Shown: positions 1 to 9,541 of the stretch, in pieces | Layout: each line of letters begins with the position of its first letter | How positions within the stretch are numbered: position 1 is the stretch's first letter | Assembly (NCBI RefSeq): GCF_000012325.1 | Contig: NC_003910.7 | Coordinates: 1,798,001-1,862,000 of the forward strand | Direction of reading: 5' to 3' | Origin: Colwellia psychrerythraea 34H | GTDB lineage: Bacteria > Pseudomonadota > Gammaproteobacteria > Enterobacterales > Alteromonadaceae | Length of the DNA stretch: 64,000 nucleotides | Position numbers and translations under genes: made by a program | Notes under the pieces: generated by a model | Told to the model about the DNA's origin: nothing | Seen by the model: only the letters and a program-made list of their open reading frames with translations | The model's database searches: none

Positions 1-1188
1 GGCAAAACCAGGTAGCATTTGTGCTAGCGGTAAGAAGAACACACCAGCAGCAAATAACAAACCGATAGTAACGGCAGTAAGGCCAGTTCGGCCACCCGCA
101 GCAACACCAGCAGCAGACTCAACATACGAGGTAACAGGAGGACAACCAAAAGCGGTACCGATAACAGATGAAATAGAATCAGCTTTTAAAGATTTGCTTA
201 AACCTTCAATTTTACCATTTTCGTCTTGCAAGTTAGCACGCTCAGCAACACCCATTAAGGTACCCGCAGTATCGAAGATGTTAACAAATAAGAAGGTAAC
301 GATGACAGGAATTAAAGCAACTTCAAAAGCGCCAACAATATCAGCTTTCCACAAAATAGGTTCAAGCGCAGAAAACTCAGGAATGGCTAGTAGCCCTTTA
401 TAGGCAACAAAACCAGAAGCGGGGGCAAATGATTTCGCCGCTTCAGCAACAACGAAGAAATCAGTAGGGAGTACCCAAGTCATCGCAAAGGCAATGAACG
501 TTGTTACTGCTATACCGATGAGTACCGCACCAAATACTTTACGGTAGCTTAAGATAGCGATTAATAGGAAACTTAGGAAGCCTAATGCAGGGGCTTCAGG
601 TCCAAATTGACCAAAACCAAAATGTGTCATATCAGCTAATGCAACAACATTGTCAGGGTTCGCTACAACAATGCCGGTGAAACGTAAACCTATGAAACCT
701 AAGAAGAGACCAACACCTGCAGTCATGGCAAGGCGCAAACTCATGGGGATGCTATCAAGCATCCATTCCCTAAGTCGAGTGACACTCATTAAGACGAAAA
801 TAACACCAGAAAGGAATACTGCACCTAAGGCTATTTGCCAACTGTAACCCATGGAACCAACGACTGAGAAGGTGAAAAAGGCATTTAATCCCATGCCTGG
901 CGCAAGACCTACCGGCCAGTTAGCGTACATCCCCATTAAGATGGTTGCAATTGCAGCACCTAAACACGTTGCTAGAAATAATCCATCAAATGGCATGCCA
1001 GTTTTAGACATAATGATTGGGTTTAAAAACATAATGTAAGACATGGTCACGAAGGTGGTAAGACCGGCCATGAGTTCAGTTTTTACAGTGGTTTTATGCT
1101 GTGATAGTTTAAAAAGACGCTCTAACAGACCGACGCCTTCAGTTTGCTCTTCAGCTTTATTTTCGTGAGATTTGCTAACCTGTTCCAT
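1..1188 (-). CDS. AzgA/NCS2-type purine (guanine/hypoxanthine/adenine) permease, partial
   Basis: Inner-membrane permease that probably imports purine bases by proton symport. The minus strand reads openly for 396 codons from the ATG at 1188 and runs off the left edge, so the C-terminus is missing. AzgA proteins are usually 430-470 residues, so perhaps 35-70 are lost. After a short hydrophilic N-terminus come many hydrophobic helices. Family hallmarks include the early TTFVTMSYIMFLNP segment, GLAPGMGLNAFF, and FVNIFDTAGTLMGVAERA, where the acidic and polar residues contribute to the substrate site. The precise base transported cannot be told from the sequence. It is transcribed away from the SulP gene, so the two share the gap to its right. 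No frameshift is seen. Confidence 0.9.
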   Translation of the reverse strand, partial: MEQVSKSHENKAEEQTEGVGLLERLFKLSQHKTTVKTELMAGLTTFVTMSYIMFLNPIIMSKTGMPFDGLFLATCLGAAIATILMGMYANWPVGLAPGMGLNAFFTFSVVGSMGYSWQIALGAVFLSGVIFVLMSVTRLREWMLDSIPMSLRLAMTAGVGLFLGFIGLRFTGIVVANPDNVVALADMTHFGFGQFGPEAPALGFLSFLLIAILSYRKVFGAVLIGIAVTTFIAFAMTWVLPTDFFVVAEAAKSFAPASGFVAYKGLLAIPEFSALEPILWKADIVGAFEVALIPVIVTFLFVNIFDTAGTLMGVAERANLQDENGKIEGLSKSLKADSISSVIGTAFGCPPVTSYVESAAGVAAGGRTGLTAVTIGLLFAAGVFFLPLAQMLPGFA

Positions 1189-1870
1189 AACTACAGTTCT
1201 CTAGTTGATTTATATTTAAGGTCGTTTATTTGTGTTTTTTTAAGTTTGACCTGCTTGTAATAATTTTAAAACTTATCTTTCCTATCGCTGTTCTATCAAT
1301 TAAAGCCGATAATGCCAGCGGTTGCTAATTCATTGAAAGAGACTGTGTTGTATCCAACCTCAGTGAAGCTGATTTATTAATACATAAATACTAAGCAAAG
1401 TTAACAAGTAAAACACTTTGTCAATTCCATATAGTGAAACCTGGTTAGATTTTAAGATGTTTGCTATATCTTATAAAATTAGAGGTAACTAGAGAAAATG
1501 GTGAAAGGTAAAATAGTCAAATTTTACCTCGTAAGACCTTGTTAGCTTTAATTATAAGTAATCTAAAGGTATCCGTACAGCTTCCTTAATCGTTTTACTT
1601 TACTAATATCTTTATTGGTATTTAATGTGCCTAACTAATGAACAACCCATTAATCCTATACCTAAACTAGAAAACTTGTCAATAGTGTCAAGAAATGGTT
1701 TTTAGTGTACAGTTAGTGTCTGGTTCTCTCTTGAGAGGTCGTAACAATTGTTGAGCGCTTTTTAACTGAATATTTTTATAGCACTTGTAATTTCGACTAA
1801 AATATCTAGCACGTAATACCTGAAACAGGATTAATAGTGCCATTAACTAAAACATTTAAATTAGGTAAGC
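1189..1870. other. Intergenic region between divergent transporter genes
   Basis: This 682-base AT-rich gap must carry the promoters of the purine permease (minus) and the SulP gene (plus). I looked for a PurR-like palindrome and a purine riboswitch fold and saw neither. No open reading frame of convincing composition is present. Confidence 0.5.
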
Positions 1871-3481
1871 ATGCTCTCTTTATCACATTTTAATCGACAA
1901 ACAATTAAAGGCGACATTTTTGGTGCATTAACATCAACCATTGTTGCTTTACCTTTTGCTTTGGCTTTCGGGGTTACTTCGGGCGCTGGTGCAAGTGCAG
2001 GGATTTATTGTGCAATTTTAACAGGGTTATTCGCCTCATTATTTGGCGGAACAAATCAACAAATTTCTGGCCCTAACACCGGCTTAACGGTTGCCATGGT
2101 TGCCATTTTAACTAGCTTTGTAGCGCAGTCTCCTGATAACGGCATAGCGGCGGCATTTACCGTGGTGAGTTTGGCGGGGCTATTTCAAATGCTCTTCGGT
2201 ATTTTTAAGCTAGGAAAGTACTTTATTCTTGTTTCCTACCCGGTTATTTCAGGTTTTACCTCGGGTATTGGCGTATTAATTATCCTTTCCCAGCTAGAGC
2301 CATTATTTGGTCATTCATTACCAGAATTGCAGTTGTCATTAAGCACATTAACAAGTACCAATACTTTATTGGGGCTGGCTTGTTTGGTCATTTTGTTTTT
2401 ATGGCCACAACGATTTAGCCGTATAGTACCTGCCAGTATTATTGCAGTTACAGGGGCAACGATATTTTTTGTTTTTTCGGGTGCTGAAATGCCTGTAGTT
2501 GGTGCTATTTCCAGCGAACTACCTTCGTTTAATATGCCTATTTGGGACAATGTCTTAGCCAGTGAAATGATTAAATCAGCGTTATTAATTGCGACCTTAA
2601 GTACCTTAGATTCATTAATGACTTCGTTAACAGTTGACAGTATTACCAATGAATTACATGACTCTGACCAAGAGCTGGTTGGTCAAGGCATCGGTAATAT
2701 TGTTGCGGGCTTATTCGGTGCCTTACCAGGTGGTGGAGCAACCATGCGTACGGTAACCAATTTAAGGGCTGGTGGTACTACGCCGTTGTCAGGCATTCTT
2801 CATGCTATTTTTATTTTAGCCATTGTTTTGTGGGCAGGGGAGTACACTGCGTATATTCCTGTGGCTGTTTTAGCCGCTATTTTGACTCATGTGGGTATCA
2901 GCATTATTGATTGGAATTTTCTTAAGCGACTTCATCAAGTTCCGTTGTTTAGTGCTGGTTTGATGCTTTCGACTTTAGTTATGTCAGTCGCTTTTGACTT
3001 AGTTACAGCAGTATTAGTTGGCGTGTTTTTAGCAAACTTAGTAACTATTCGTCGCTTATCAGAAATACAGCTTGATAATATTAAGTTGTGCACGGCTAAA
3101 GAAGCGGAGCATTTATCAGCCCCGGAAAGAGAATTACTTGCTTCAATGGACGATAGCGTTTTATTGCTCAATATCTCTGGACCTATCGGTTTTGGCGTAG
3201 CTCGCGGATTGAAACAAAGCGTTTCAGAGTCGGATCAAAATAAAACCTTGTTGATCGATTTAACGGATGCTCGTTTTGTTGGCATTACCAGTACCATTGC
3301 CATTGAAGAAATTATTGTCAGCTATCGAAATCAAGGGCGGGACATTTTACTGTCAAGCGTTTGCGAGCGAGTGAAAGCTGATTTCGATAAATTGAAGTTA
3401 CTCGATAAAATATCAGCAGAACATGTCTTTTCTACTCGGTTAGAGGCACTGACTTATTTATCAGAGCAAGCAAAAAGTTAA
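1871..3481 (+). CDS. SulP family inorganic anion transporter with C-terminal STAS domain
   Basis: Inner-membrane anion transporter of the SLC26/SulP family; substrates in the family include sulfate, bicarbonate and dicarboxylates. Residues about 1-400 are hydrophobic helices. The N-terminus (FGALTSTIVALPFALAFG) and the TM3 region (GGTNQQISGPNTG) match the SulP core that lines the substrate site. Residues about 410-536 form a STAS domain (for example LLIDLTDARFVGITST), which tethers to cytoplasmic partners. At 536 residues it is typical for compact bacterial SulPs. The start has a weak AGGT ribosome site a few bases upstream. It is a single-gene unit closed by the terminator just downstream. 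Bicarbonate transport is possible but not shown. Confidence 0.9.
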   Translation: MLSLSHFNRQTIKGDIFGALTSTIVALPFALAFGVTSGAGASAGIYCAILTGLFASLFGGTNQQISGPNTGLTVAMVAILTSFVAQSPDNGIAAAFTVVSLAGLFQMLFGIFKLGKYFILVSYPVISGFTSGIGVLIILSQLEPLFGHSLPELQLSLSTLTSTNTLLGLACLVILFLWPQRFSRIVPASIIAVTGATIFFVFSGAEMPVVGAISSELPSFNMPIWDNVLASEMIKSALLIATLSTLDSLMTSLTVDSITNELHDSDQELVGQGIGNIVAGLFGALPGGGATMRTVTNLRAGGTTPLSGILHAIFILAIVLWAGEYTAYIPVAVLAAILTHVGISIIDWNFLKRLHQVPLFSAGLMLSTLVMSVAFDLVTAVLVGVFLANLVTIRRLSEIQLDNIKLCTAKEAEHLSAPERELLASMDDSVLLLNISGPIGFGVARGLKQSVSESDQNKTLLIDLTDARFVGITSTIAIEEIIVSYRNQGRDILLSSVCERVKADFDKLKLLDKISAEHVFSTRLEALTYLSEQAKS

Positions 3482-3530
3482 AAACCTAAGTTAATTGCTT
3501 ACGATTGATTAAATCGTAATTTTGAGACAT

Positions 3531-3568
3531 AAAAAGCACCTTGGAATATGATTACAAGGTGCTTTTTT
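3531..3568 (+). terminator. Rho-independent terminator of the SulP gene
   Basis: The arms AAAAGCACCTTG and CAAGGTGCTTTT flank an 11-base loop and are followed by a T run. It lies 50 bases after the SulP stop. Confidence 0.9.
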
Positions 3569-3738
3569 GTTGAAGGTGTTGCTGCTTATCGACCAAATGT
3601 AAAATAAATATCACTTCTTTGACTGTTATTTAGAAAATTAATACAAGTTTTCCAAGACTATTGCGGTAAAAAATCCGATAATTAGCGCCATAAAGCTCAA
3701 TACGCCGATTGGCCGTAAATAACTGTGGAAATTATTCA

Positions 3739-5925
3739 ATGGAAATCAAAGTTAACTTTCTCGACAACCTTAGACTTGAAGCCAAGTTTGACGATTTTAG
3801 TGTCATCGCTGATCAGCCTATTCGCTATAAAGGTGATGGCTCAGCACCAGGTCCTTTTGATTATTTCTTAGCGTCATCAGCTATGTGTGCCGCATACTTT
3901 GTTAAGGTTTATTGTAATTCTCGTGATATTCCGACAGAGAATATTCGTTTATCACAAAACAATATTGTTGACCCAGAAGACAGACATAACCAAATCTTTC
4001 AAATTCAAGTTGAGTTGCCGGAAAGTATTTCTGAAAAAGACAAAAAAGGTATTTTAAGATCAATTGACCGCTGCACCGTGAAAAAAGTAGTTCAGCAAGG
4101 GCCAGAGTTTAAAGTTGAGGCTGTTACTAGCCTTGAAGACGATGCCCAAGCAATGTTGATGCAACAACCTGATGACGGTGTTAGCACCTTTATTTTAGGT
4201 AAAGATTTACCACTAGAAGAAACCATCGCCAATATGTCAAAGTTATTGGCTGACCTTGGTATGAAAATTGAAATTTCTTCGTGGCGTAATATTGTACCTA
4301 ATGTTTGGTCTCTACATATTCGTGATGCCGCATCCCCTATGTGTTTTACTAACGGTAAAGGCGCAACGAAAGAGAGTGCACTTGCTTCAGCTTTAGGTGA
4401 ATTCATTGAGCGCCTTAATTGTAATTTCTTTTATAACGATCAATTTTTCGGTACTGACATTGCCACCAGTGATTTTGTGCATTACCCCAATGAAAAATGG
4501 TTTAAAGCGGGCGCAGATGATGCACTACCAAGCGATATTTTAGATGATTATTGTTTAGCTATTTACAACCCAGACGATGAACTACGTGCTTCAAACCTGA
4601 TTGATACTAACTCAGGTATGACTGAACGCGGTATCTGTTCAATTCCTTATGTGCGTCAATCAGACAGTGAAACGGTTTATTTCCCTTCAAATCTTATTGA
4701 GAATTTATTCTTAAGTAATGGCATGAGTGCAGGTAACAACTTACCTGAAGCACAAGTGCAATGTTTGTCAGAAATATTTGAACGCGCAGTTAAAAAACAA
4801 ATCATTGCTGAAGAAATTGTTTTACCTGATGTACCTAAAGACGTTATCGCTAAATACCCAGCTATATTAGCAGGCATTGAAGGTCTAGAAGCGCAGGGCT
4901 TTCCTGTGGTAGTAAAAGATGCCTCGTTAGGCGGAAAATTCCCAGTAATGTGCGTTACTTTGATGAATCCGAAAACGGGCGGTGTTTTTGCCTCATTTGG
5001 AGCACATCCAAGTTTTGAAGTAGCGCTTGAACGCAGCTTAACTGAGTTATTACAAGGTCGAAGCTTTGAAGGTTTAAACGATGTACCTAAACCTACCTTT
5101 AATAGCATGGCAGTGACTGAGCCTGAAAACTTTGTTGACCACTTTATTGACTCAACGGGTGTAGTTTCATGGCGTTTCTTTAGTGCTAAGCATGATTATG
5201 AATTTGTTGAATGGGATTTTTCTGGTACGAATGAAGAAGAAAATGCCGGTTTAATGGACATTTTAAAAGATTTAGACAAAGAAGTGTATATAGCTGAGTT
5301 CAATCAATTGGGCGCTACCGCATGTCGTATTCTAGTTCCTGATTATTCAGAAGTGTATCCAGTAGAAGATCTTATTTGGGATAATACCAACAAATCATTA
5401 GATTACCGCGAAGATATCTTAAATCTTCATCGTTTAGATGATGAAGCATTAACAGGTTTGTTTGATCGTTTAGAAGAAAGCCAACAAGATAACTACATCG
5501 ACATTCGCACGTTAATTGGTATTGAGTTTGATGAAAATACTGTTTGGGGCCAGCTTACTATTCTTGAATTGAAAATTCTTATTTGTTTAGCTTTAGGTGC
5601 ACTTGAAGATGCGACTGAGCTAGTGGGTGAGTTTTTACAATATAATGATAATACCGTTGAACGTGGTTTATTTTATCAAGCCGTTCATGCTGTTCTTGAA
5701 GTTACGCTTGATGAAGAGATGGAACTCGAAGACTATCTGGGTAACTTTAATAGAATGTTTGGTGCAGAAAACATGGAGCAAGTAGTTGGCTCAGTATACG
5801 GTGAGGTTAGATTCTATGGTCTAACGCCAACCAGCATGAAATTAGAAGGTTTAGATAAACATTTAAGATTGATTGAAAGCTACAAGAAGTTGCATCAAGC
5901 ACGTAAACTGGCTGCACAAAAGTAA
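3739..5925 (+). CDS. ycaO: OsmC domain/YcaO domain fusion protein
   Basis: Two-domain cytoplasmic protein of 728 residues. Residues about 1-125 are OsmC-like, with the two conserved cysteines (in SAMCAAYF and DRCTVKK) that act in organic peroxide reduction in OsmC/Ohr proteins. Residues about 160-560 are a YcaO ATP-dependent cyclodehydratase-type domain, with the acidic ATP/Mg helices KGATKESALASALGEFIERL and AQVQCLSEIFERA. A helical tail follows. E. coli YcaO (586 residues) lacks the OsmC part and is reported to support beta-methylthiolation of ribosomal protein S12, the reaction of RimO, whose gene is also in this window. I chose the ATG at 3739 because the upstream in-frame TTG at 3709 has no ribosome site, whereas 3739 follows GTGGA. 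Confidence 0.88.
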   Translation: MEIKVNFLDNLRLEAKFDDFSVIADQPIRYKGDGSAPGPFDYFLASSAMCAAYFVKVYCNSRDIPTENIRLSQNNIVDPEDRHNQIFQIQVELPESISEKDKKGILRSIDRCTVKKVVQQGPEFKVEAVTSLEDDAQAMLMQQPDDGVSTFILGKDLPLEETIANMSKLLADLGMKIEISSWRNIVPNVWSLHIRDAASPMCFTNGKGATKESALASALGEFIERLNCNFFYNDQFFGTDIATSDFVHYPNEKWFKAGADDALPSDILDDYCLAIYNPDDELRASNLIDTNSGMTERGICSIPYVRQSDSETVYFPSNLIENLFLSNGMSAGNNLPEAQVQCLSEIFERAVKKQIIAEEIVLPDVPKDVIAKYPAILAGIEGLEAQGFPVVVKDASLGGKFPVMCVTLMNPKTGGVFASFGAHPSFEVALERSLTELLQGRSFEGLNDVPKPTFNSMAVTEPENFVDHFIDSTGVVSWRFFSAKHDYEFVEWDFSGTNEEENAGLMDILKDLDKEVYIAEFNQLGATACRILVPDYSEVYPVEDLIWDNTNKSLDYREDILNLHRLDDEALTGLFDRLEESQQDNYIDIRTLIGIEFDENTVWGQLTILELKILICLALGALEDATELVGEFLQYNDNTVERGLFYQAVHAVLEVTLDEEMELEDYLGNFNRMFGAENMEQVVGSVYGEVRFYGLTPTSMKLEGLDKHLRLIESYKKLHQARKLAAQK

Positions 5926-5939
5926 AGGTTGAGCTAATC

Positions 5940-5975
5940 AAAAGCTAATTTCAACTATTGTTATTAGCTTTTAGT
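5940..5975 (+). terminator. Terminator after OsmC-YcaO
   Basis: A perfect stem of AAAAGCTAAT and ATTAGCTTTT with a 13-base loop follows the stop codon by 15 bases and runs into T-rich sequence. Confidence 0.75.
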
Positions 5976-6258
5976 TTCCAATAAAGTGTCTTTGCCATTA
6001 TGGATATAAGCTCGTTGCTAATTAACGAGTCTGTTACAGCGTTTCTAAGTATATCGAGTAGAAACTATCTGAAATTGAGCTTTATCATCATAGATGAATA
6101 AAACTCGACTATTATTAAGAGTAGCTTGCCAAATCTAACTTCATTGACCATTTTATATTGCTTTGAATATTGGAGTATGTCGGTGATGTTTCATTTTATT
6201 CAAAGGTCAATATCTTAAGCCTAACTCAATTGATTATTATAAGGTTTACTTCATTCTT

Positions 6259-7536
6259 ATGAGTAGTTCTCAAAATAAAGTGCTGAGTTTCTTTGCATTG
6301 TTCTTTATTTTAATGGCCATCATTTCATTAATCGCTATTCAAAAGTTGGAATATTCAGCCTCAAGAGCGCTTGCCTCAAGAACCGCTGAAGTTCTGGCTT
6401 CAGCTATAAATCAAGCAAGAGTTTCTTACAGTGTTAATGCTGCTGCCAAAATAAGATTACACCCCGATATTCACGTTCAAGCTAATTACCGTGACCATAA
6501 TCTAGCCATTCCTAACCCTGCTACTTTTGCTATTGAGTTAGGTCAGTCAATATCAAGGCCAGATGAAGGCTTCATTCTCAGTACTTACAGTAAATATCCA
6601 TTTAAAGGGCGAAAAAATTCTGCGGGTCCACAAGATGACTTTCAACAATATGCACTCGAAAAATTATCAACGAAAAACAATGTTTTTGAACGAGTAGAAA
6701 CACTTAATGGGCTTCCTGTTTTGCGTCGCGCTGAAGCTATCTTTATGAAGGAAAGCTGCATAGGTTGCCATAATAGTCATTTATCAAGCCCAAGAAAGGA
6801 TTGGCAAGTAGGTGATGTACGCGGTGCTCTTGATATAACTATTCCATTAACCGCTGATACTGATGATGTTGCTATGACTGTTGGTTACGCTTATGTGATG
6901 TTTACCTCTTTTTCTGGGATTGGTTTATTTTGTATGTTTTTTACCTTAAAGCGATCAAATAACCTCACCAAAGAACTTGAACTGAAAGTGGAAGAAAGAA
7001 CCCTGCTACTCAACGAATTAGCCTATACAGATGCGTTAACAAAAATTGCTAACCGACGGTATTTTGATGAGGTTAGTAAGGCAATGATTAATGATGTAGA
7101 TCCGATACTGCCAATTGCTTTGATTTTTTATGATTTAGACTATTTCAAGGCTGTTAACGATTGTTTTGGTCATGATATTGGTGATGAGTGTTTAGTCGCT
7201 GTTGTTAATGCTGTTTCGAAGGCGCTAAGACAAAAAAGTGACTTCCACGCACGTATTGGTGGTGACGAGTTTGCTATTATCTTGAAAAATGTATCTAAGG
7301 ATGAATTAGAAAAAATAATAGTACGAATTCTCGATAACATCAGATTGGTGAACATACCCAATGAACCAACGCTTTCGTTAACATGCAGCATAGGTTCAAG
7401 TTTTATCACGAAATTTAGTGAAGGGACAACTATAAATCAAGTGTTAAAAGTGGCTGATCAAGCGCTATATCAGGCAAAAAATCAGGGACGAAACCAATGG
7501 GTAAACAAAGAATTTAGCACTATTACTATGGATTAA
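6259..7536 (+). CDS. Membrane-anchored diguanylate cyclase with periplasmic c-type haem (DUF3365-like) sensor
   Basis: Predicted to make cyclic di-GMP in response to a periplasmic signal. Residues about 8-26 are a membrane segment. A periplasmic domain follows, with a CIGCH haem c attachment motif near residue 166, as in DUF3365/Tll0287-type haem sensors. A second membrane helix lies near 211-235, then a short coiled coil (LTKELELKVEERTLLLNEL) and a GGDEF domain with intact GGDEF near residue 334. The autoinhibitory RxxD site is absent, because the aligned position reads QKSD. No EAL domain is present, so it should be a cyclase only. The upstream gap is about 330 bases and shows only a terminator. 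Redox or gas sensing is inferred from the haem motif. Confidence 0.88.
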   Translation: MSSSQNKVLSFFALFFILMAIISLIAIQKLEYSASRALASRTAEVLASAINQARVSYSVNAAAKIRLHPDIHVQANYRDHNLAIPNPATFAIELGQSISRPDEGFILSTYSKYPFKGRKNSAGPQDDFQQYALEKLSTKNNVFERVETLNGLPVLRRAEAIFMKESCIGCHNSHLSSPRKDWQVGDVRGALDITIPLTADTDDVAMTVGYAYVMFTSFSGIGLFCMFFTLKRSNNLTKELELKVEERTLLLNELAYTDALTKIANRRYFDEVSKAMINDVDPILPIALIFYDLDYFKAVNDCFGHDIGDECLVAVVNAVSKALRQKSDFHARIGGDEFAIILKNVSKDELEKIIVRILDNIRLVNIPNEPTLSLTCSIGSSFITKFSEGTTINQVLKVADQALYQAKNQGRNQWVNKEFSTITMD

Positions 7537-7546
7537 GTCTTAAGGT

Positions 7547-7602
7547 TTGTCATTTTTCTTTCATCGTTAAGTCATTATTCTGCCATGTAGATTACCTAGT
7601 CT
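7547..7602 (+). promoter_or_regulatory. Double Pho box with -10 element
   Basis: Four heptamers recur with exact 11-base phasing: TTGTCAT at 7547, CTTTCAT at 7558, AAGTCAT at 7569 and CTGCCAT at 7580. This is the direct-repeat layout of PhoB sites (consensus near CTGTCAT, 4-base spacers). A -10 candidate TAGTCT begins 10 bases after the last heptamer, the spacing used at E. coli phoA. It lies directly upstream of the lipoprotein gene at 7641, which is therefore predicted to belong to the phosphate-starvation regulon. Confidence 0.8.
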
Positions 7603-7630
7603 TATCTCATTTAAGTAATGAGATAAGACT
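7598..7630. repeat. Perfect 14-bp inverted repeat in the lipoprotein leader
   Basis: AGTCTTATCTCATT and its exact reverse complement are separated by 5 bases. It sits between the Pho box and the ribosome site GAGG of the gene at 7641. No T run follows, so it is not an ordinary terminator. It overlaps the predicted -10 and start point, so it may be an operator or an RNA hairpin. Confidence 0.75.
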
Positions 7631-7640
7631 GAGGCAACAA

Positions 7641-9506
7641 ATGTTTAAAAATAATAGCTATAAAGTAGGCGTGTTAGCGCTGGCGTTATCAATGGCATTA
7701 ACCGGCTGTGTTAGTGACGGTGATGATGGCGAACAAGGATTGAAGGGCGAGCAAGGAGCACCAGGTGTTGTAGGTGTTGATGGCAATGACGGTAAAAGTT
7801 TACCCCGCGATCTGAATGTTGAAGTTGTTGGCCGTTTTGCTACGGGTATTTACGGTAAAAGTGCCGCAGAAATAGTACAGTTCCATAAAAGCTCAAACGC
7901 TGCTTTTGCCATTAATGGCGCTTCCAATCAAATAGAAGTTATTAGCTTAACTAACCTTTCAACAACTGCAGTCGGTAATCCAGTTGCTGATGAAAGTTTG
8001 ACTTCAAACGCTTTTATTTTTCCACTCAATGTGTCAGTAACAAACAGTGCTGGCGTTGAAAAAGACATGTCACTAGGCGCCGTTAATTCCATTGCGATTA
8101 AAAAAGACTTATTAGCCATAGCTGTTGAAGGTGAGATTAAACAAGCGCATGGCGCTATTTTGTTTTATAGCTTGAATGAACTAGGAGAAGGGACTTTTAT
8201 TAAAGCGGTAGAAGTTGGTGCTTTACCTGATATGGTGACTTTTACCCCTGACGGTAGTAAAGCATTAGTGGCTAATGAAGGCGAGCCAAACACTGATTAT
8301 ACCAATGACCCTGAGGGCTCTATCTCCGTTATTTCTGTTGTTGATTTAATGCCTGCTAATGTTGCCAAAACAATTAATTTGAGTACAGACATCGTCTTTA
8401 GTGATGATAACTTAGTGCCCGAAGATTTTGATACCGATGCAAAGCGCTTGGCTATTTTGTCTAAAGCAGGTGTTAAGTTTGCAGGGCCAGCGGGCAATAC
8501 TGTCGCTAAAGATTTAGAGCCAGAATATATTACTACCTCAAGTAACAGCAAAATGGCTTATGTATCTCTGCAAGAAAATAATGCCATTGGCATTATCAAC
8601 CTTGAAGAGTTAACTATTGAAGTGAAAGCCCTCGGTTATAAAGATTGGGGTAAATACCAACTAGATTTTAGTAATAAAGATGAAGTGCCTGAGTTTAAAA
8701 GTATTCAAGGTCTTTATGGCATGTATCAACCTGATACGCTTGCATCATATACTTGGAATGACACAACATTCATCGTTTCAGCAAACGAAGGCGATGCTAG
8801 AGACTATGACGGTTTCTCTGAAGAAGTTCGCGTTAAAGATATTATTGATACTGACGAATTAAACCAAACACTCTCAAGTGAGTTACAAAGTCAATATGAC
8901 GTTTCAGGGGGTAAAAATTACCTAGGACGCTTGAAAGTTACTACCGCATTAGGTGATGAAGATCAAAATGGCGAATTTGAAAAGTTATTCGCTTATGGAG
9001 CTCGTTCATTTTCTATCTGGGATAAAAATGCTAATTTAGTTTTTGATTCGGGCGATGATTTCGGCAAAATTTCTGCAGCAATAATGGGAGATAATTTCAA
9101 TGCTGCTCATACAAAAAATAAAGGTGATAACCGCTCTGATGACAAAGGTGGCGAGCCTGAAGCCATTGATGTTGGTGAAATAGCGGGGAGAACTTACGCT
9201 TTTATTGCGCAAGAGCGAGCGGGTGATTTATTTGTTTATGATATCACTAACCCATTTAAAACAGCTTTTGTCACACATTACAACAACCGTGACTTTACTG
9301 TTGATTACGAAATGGATGATGATTTAGCTGACCCTTGTGATAGCAGCGAAGGTATGGATTGTACTAAGGTAAACAGTGCGGGTGATTTAGGCCCTGAAAG
9401 TATCAAGTTTGTATCGGCTATTGATAGTCCAACGAGTAAACCATTATTAATTATTGGTAATGAAGTATCAGGAACGGTTACGGTTTATCAAATCACAGAG
9501 CAATAG
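7641..9506 (+). CDS. Choice-of-anchor I family lipoprotein (beta-propeller-like)
   Basis: Secreted lipoprotein of 621 residues. A signal peptide ends in the lipobox LTGC. It is followed by about eight collagen-like Gly-X-Y triplets (GLKGEQGAPG) and then a long domain with repeated strands (PDMVTFTPDGSKALVANEGEP; NEGDARDYDGF; GGEPEAIDVG). These are signatures of the choice-of-anchor I family, whose members resemble LVIVD/YVTN beta-propellers and often accompany alkaline phosphatases. The ribosome site GAGGCA precedes the ATG. Its Pho box makes a role in phosphate acquisition likely, but no catalytic residues can be assigned. The collagen-like stretch probably acts as a stalk holding the domain off the outer membrane. 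It is a single gene. Confidence 0.85.
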   Translation: MFKNNSYKVGVLALALSMALTGCVSDGDDGEQGLKGEQGAPGVVGVDGNDGKSLPRDLNVEVVGRFATGIYGKSAAEIVQFHKSSNAAFAINGASNQIEVISLTNLSTTAVGNPVADESLTSNAFIFPLNVSVTNSAGVEKDMSLGAVNSIAIKKDLLAIAVEGEIKQAHGAILFYSLNELGEGTFIKAVEVGALPDMVTFTPDGSKALVANEGEPNTDYTNDPEGSISVISVVDLMPANVAKTINLSTDIVFSDDNLVPEDFDTDAKRLAILSKAGVKFAGPAGNTVAKDLEPEYITTSSNSKMAYVSLQENNAIGIINLEELTIEVKALGYKDWGKYQLDFSNKDEVPEFKSIQGLYGMYQPDTLASYTWNDTTFIVSANEGDARDYDGFSEEVRVKDIIDTDELNQTLSSELQSQYDVSGGKNYLGRLKVTTALGDEDQNGEFEKLFAYGARSFSIWDKNANLVFDSGDDFGKISAAIMGDNFNAAHTKNKGDNRSDDKGGEPEAIDVGEIAGRTYAFIAQERAGDLFVYDITNPFKTAFVTHYNNRDFTVDYEMDDDLADPCDSSEGMDCTKVNSAGDLGPESIKFVSAIDSPTSKPLLIIGNEVSGTVTVYQITEQ

Positions 9507-9541
9507 GTCATATAGCCGCTACCATTCAAAGTGCAAGATTT

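Noticed and set aside
194..1039. Three short plus-strand ORFs at the left edge
   Set aside because: They are antisense shadows of the AzgA permease, whose minus-strand frame has clear family motifs.
1189..1700. Purine riboswitch or PurR site before the AzgA gene
   Set aside because: I searched by eye for the conserved core and for a palindrome and found neither.
3709..3738. Upstream TTG start for the OsmC-YcaO gene
   Set aside because: No ribosome site, and the extra ten residues do not resemble family members; the ATG at 3739 fits better.
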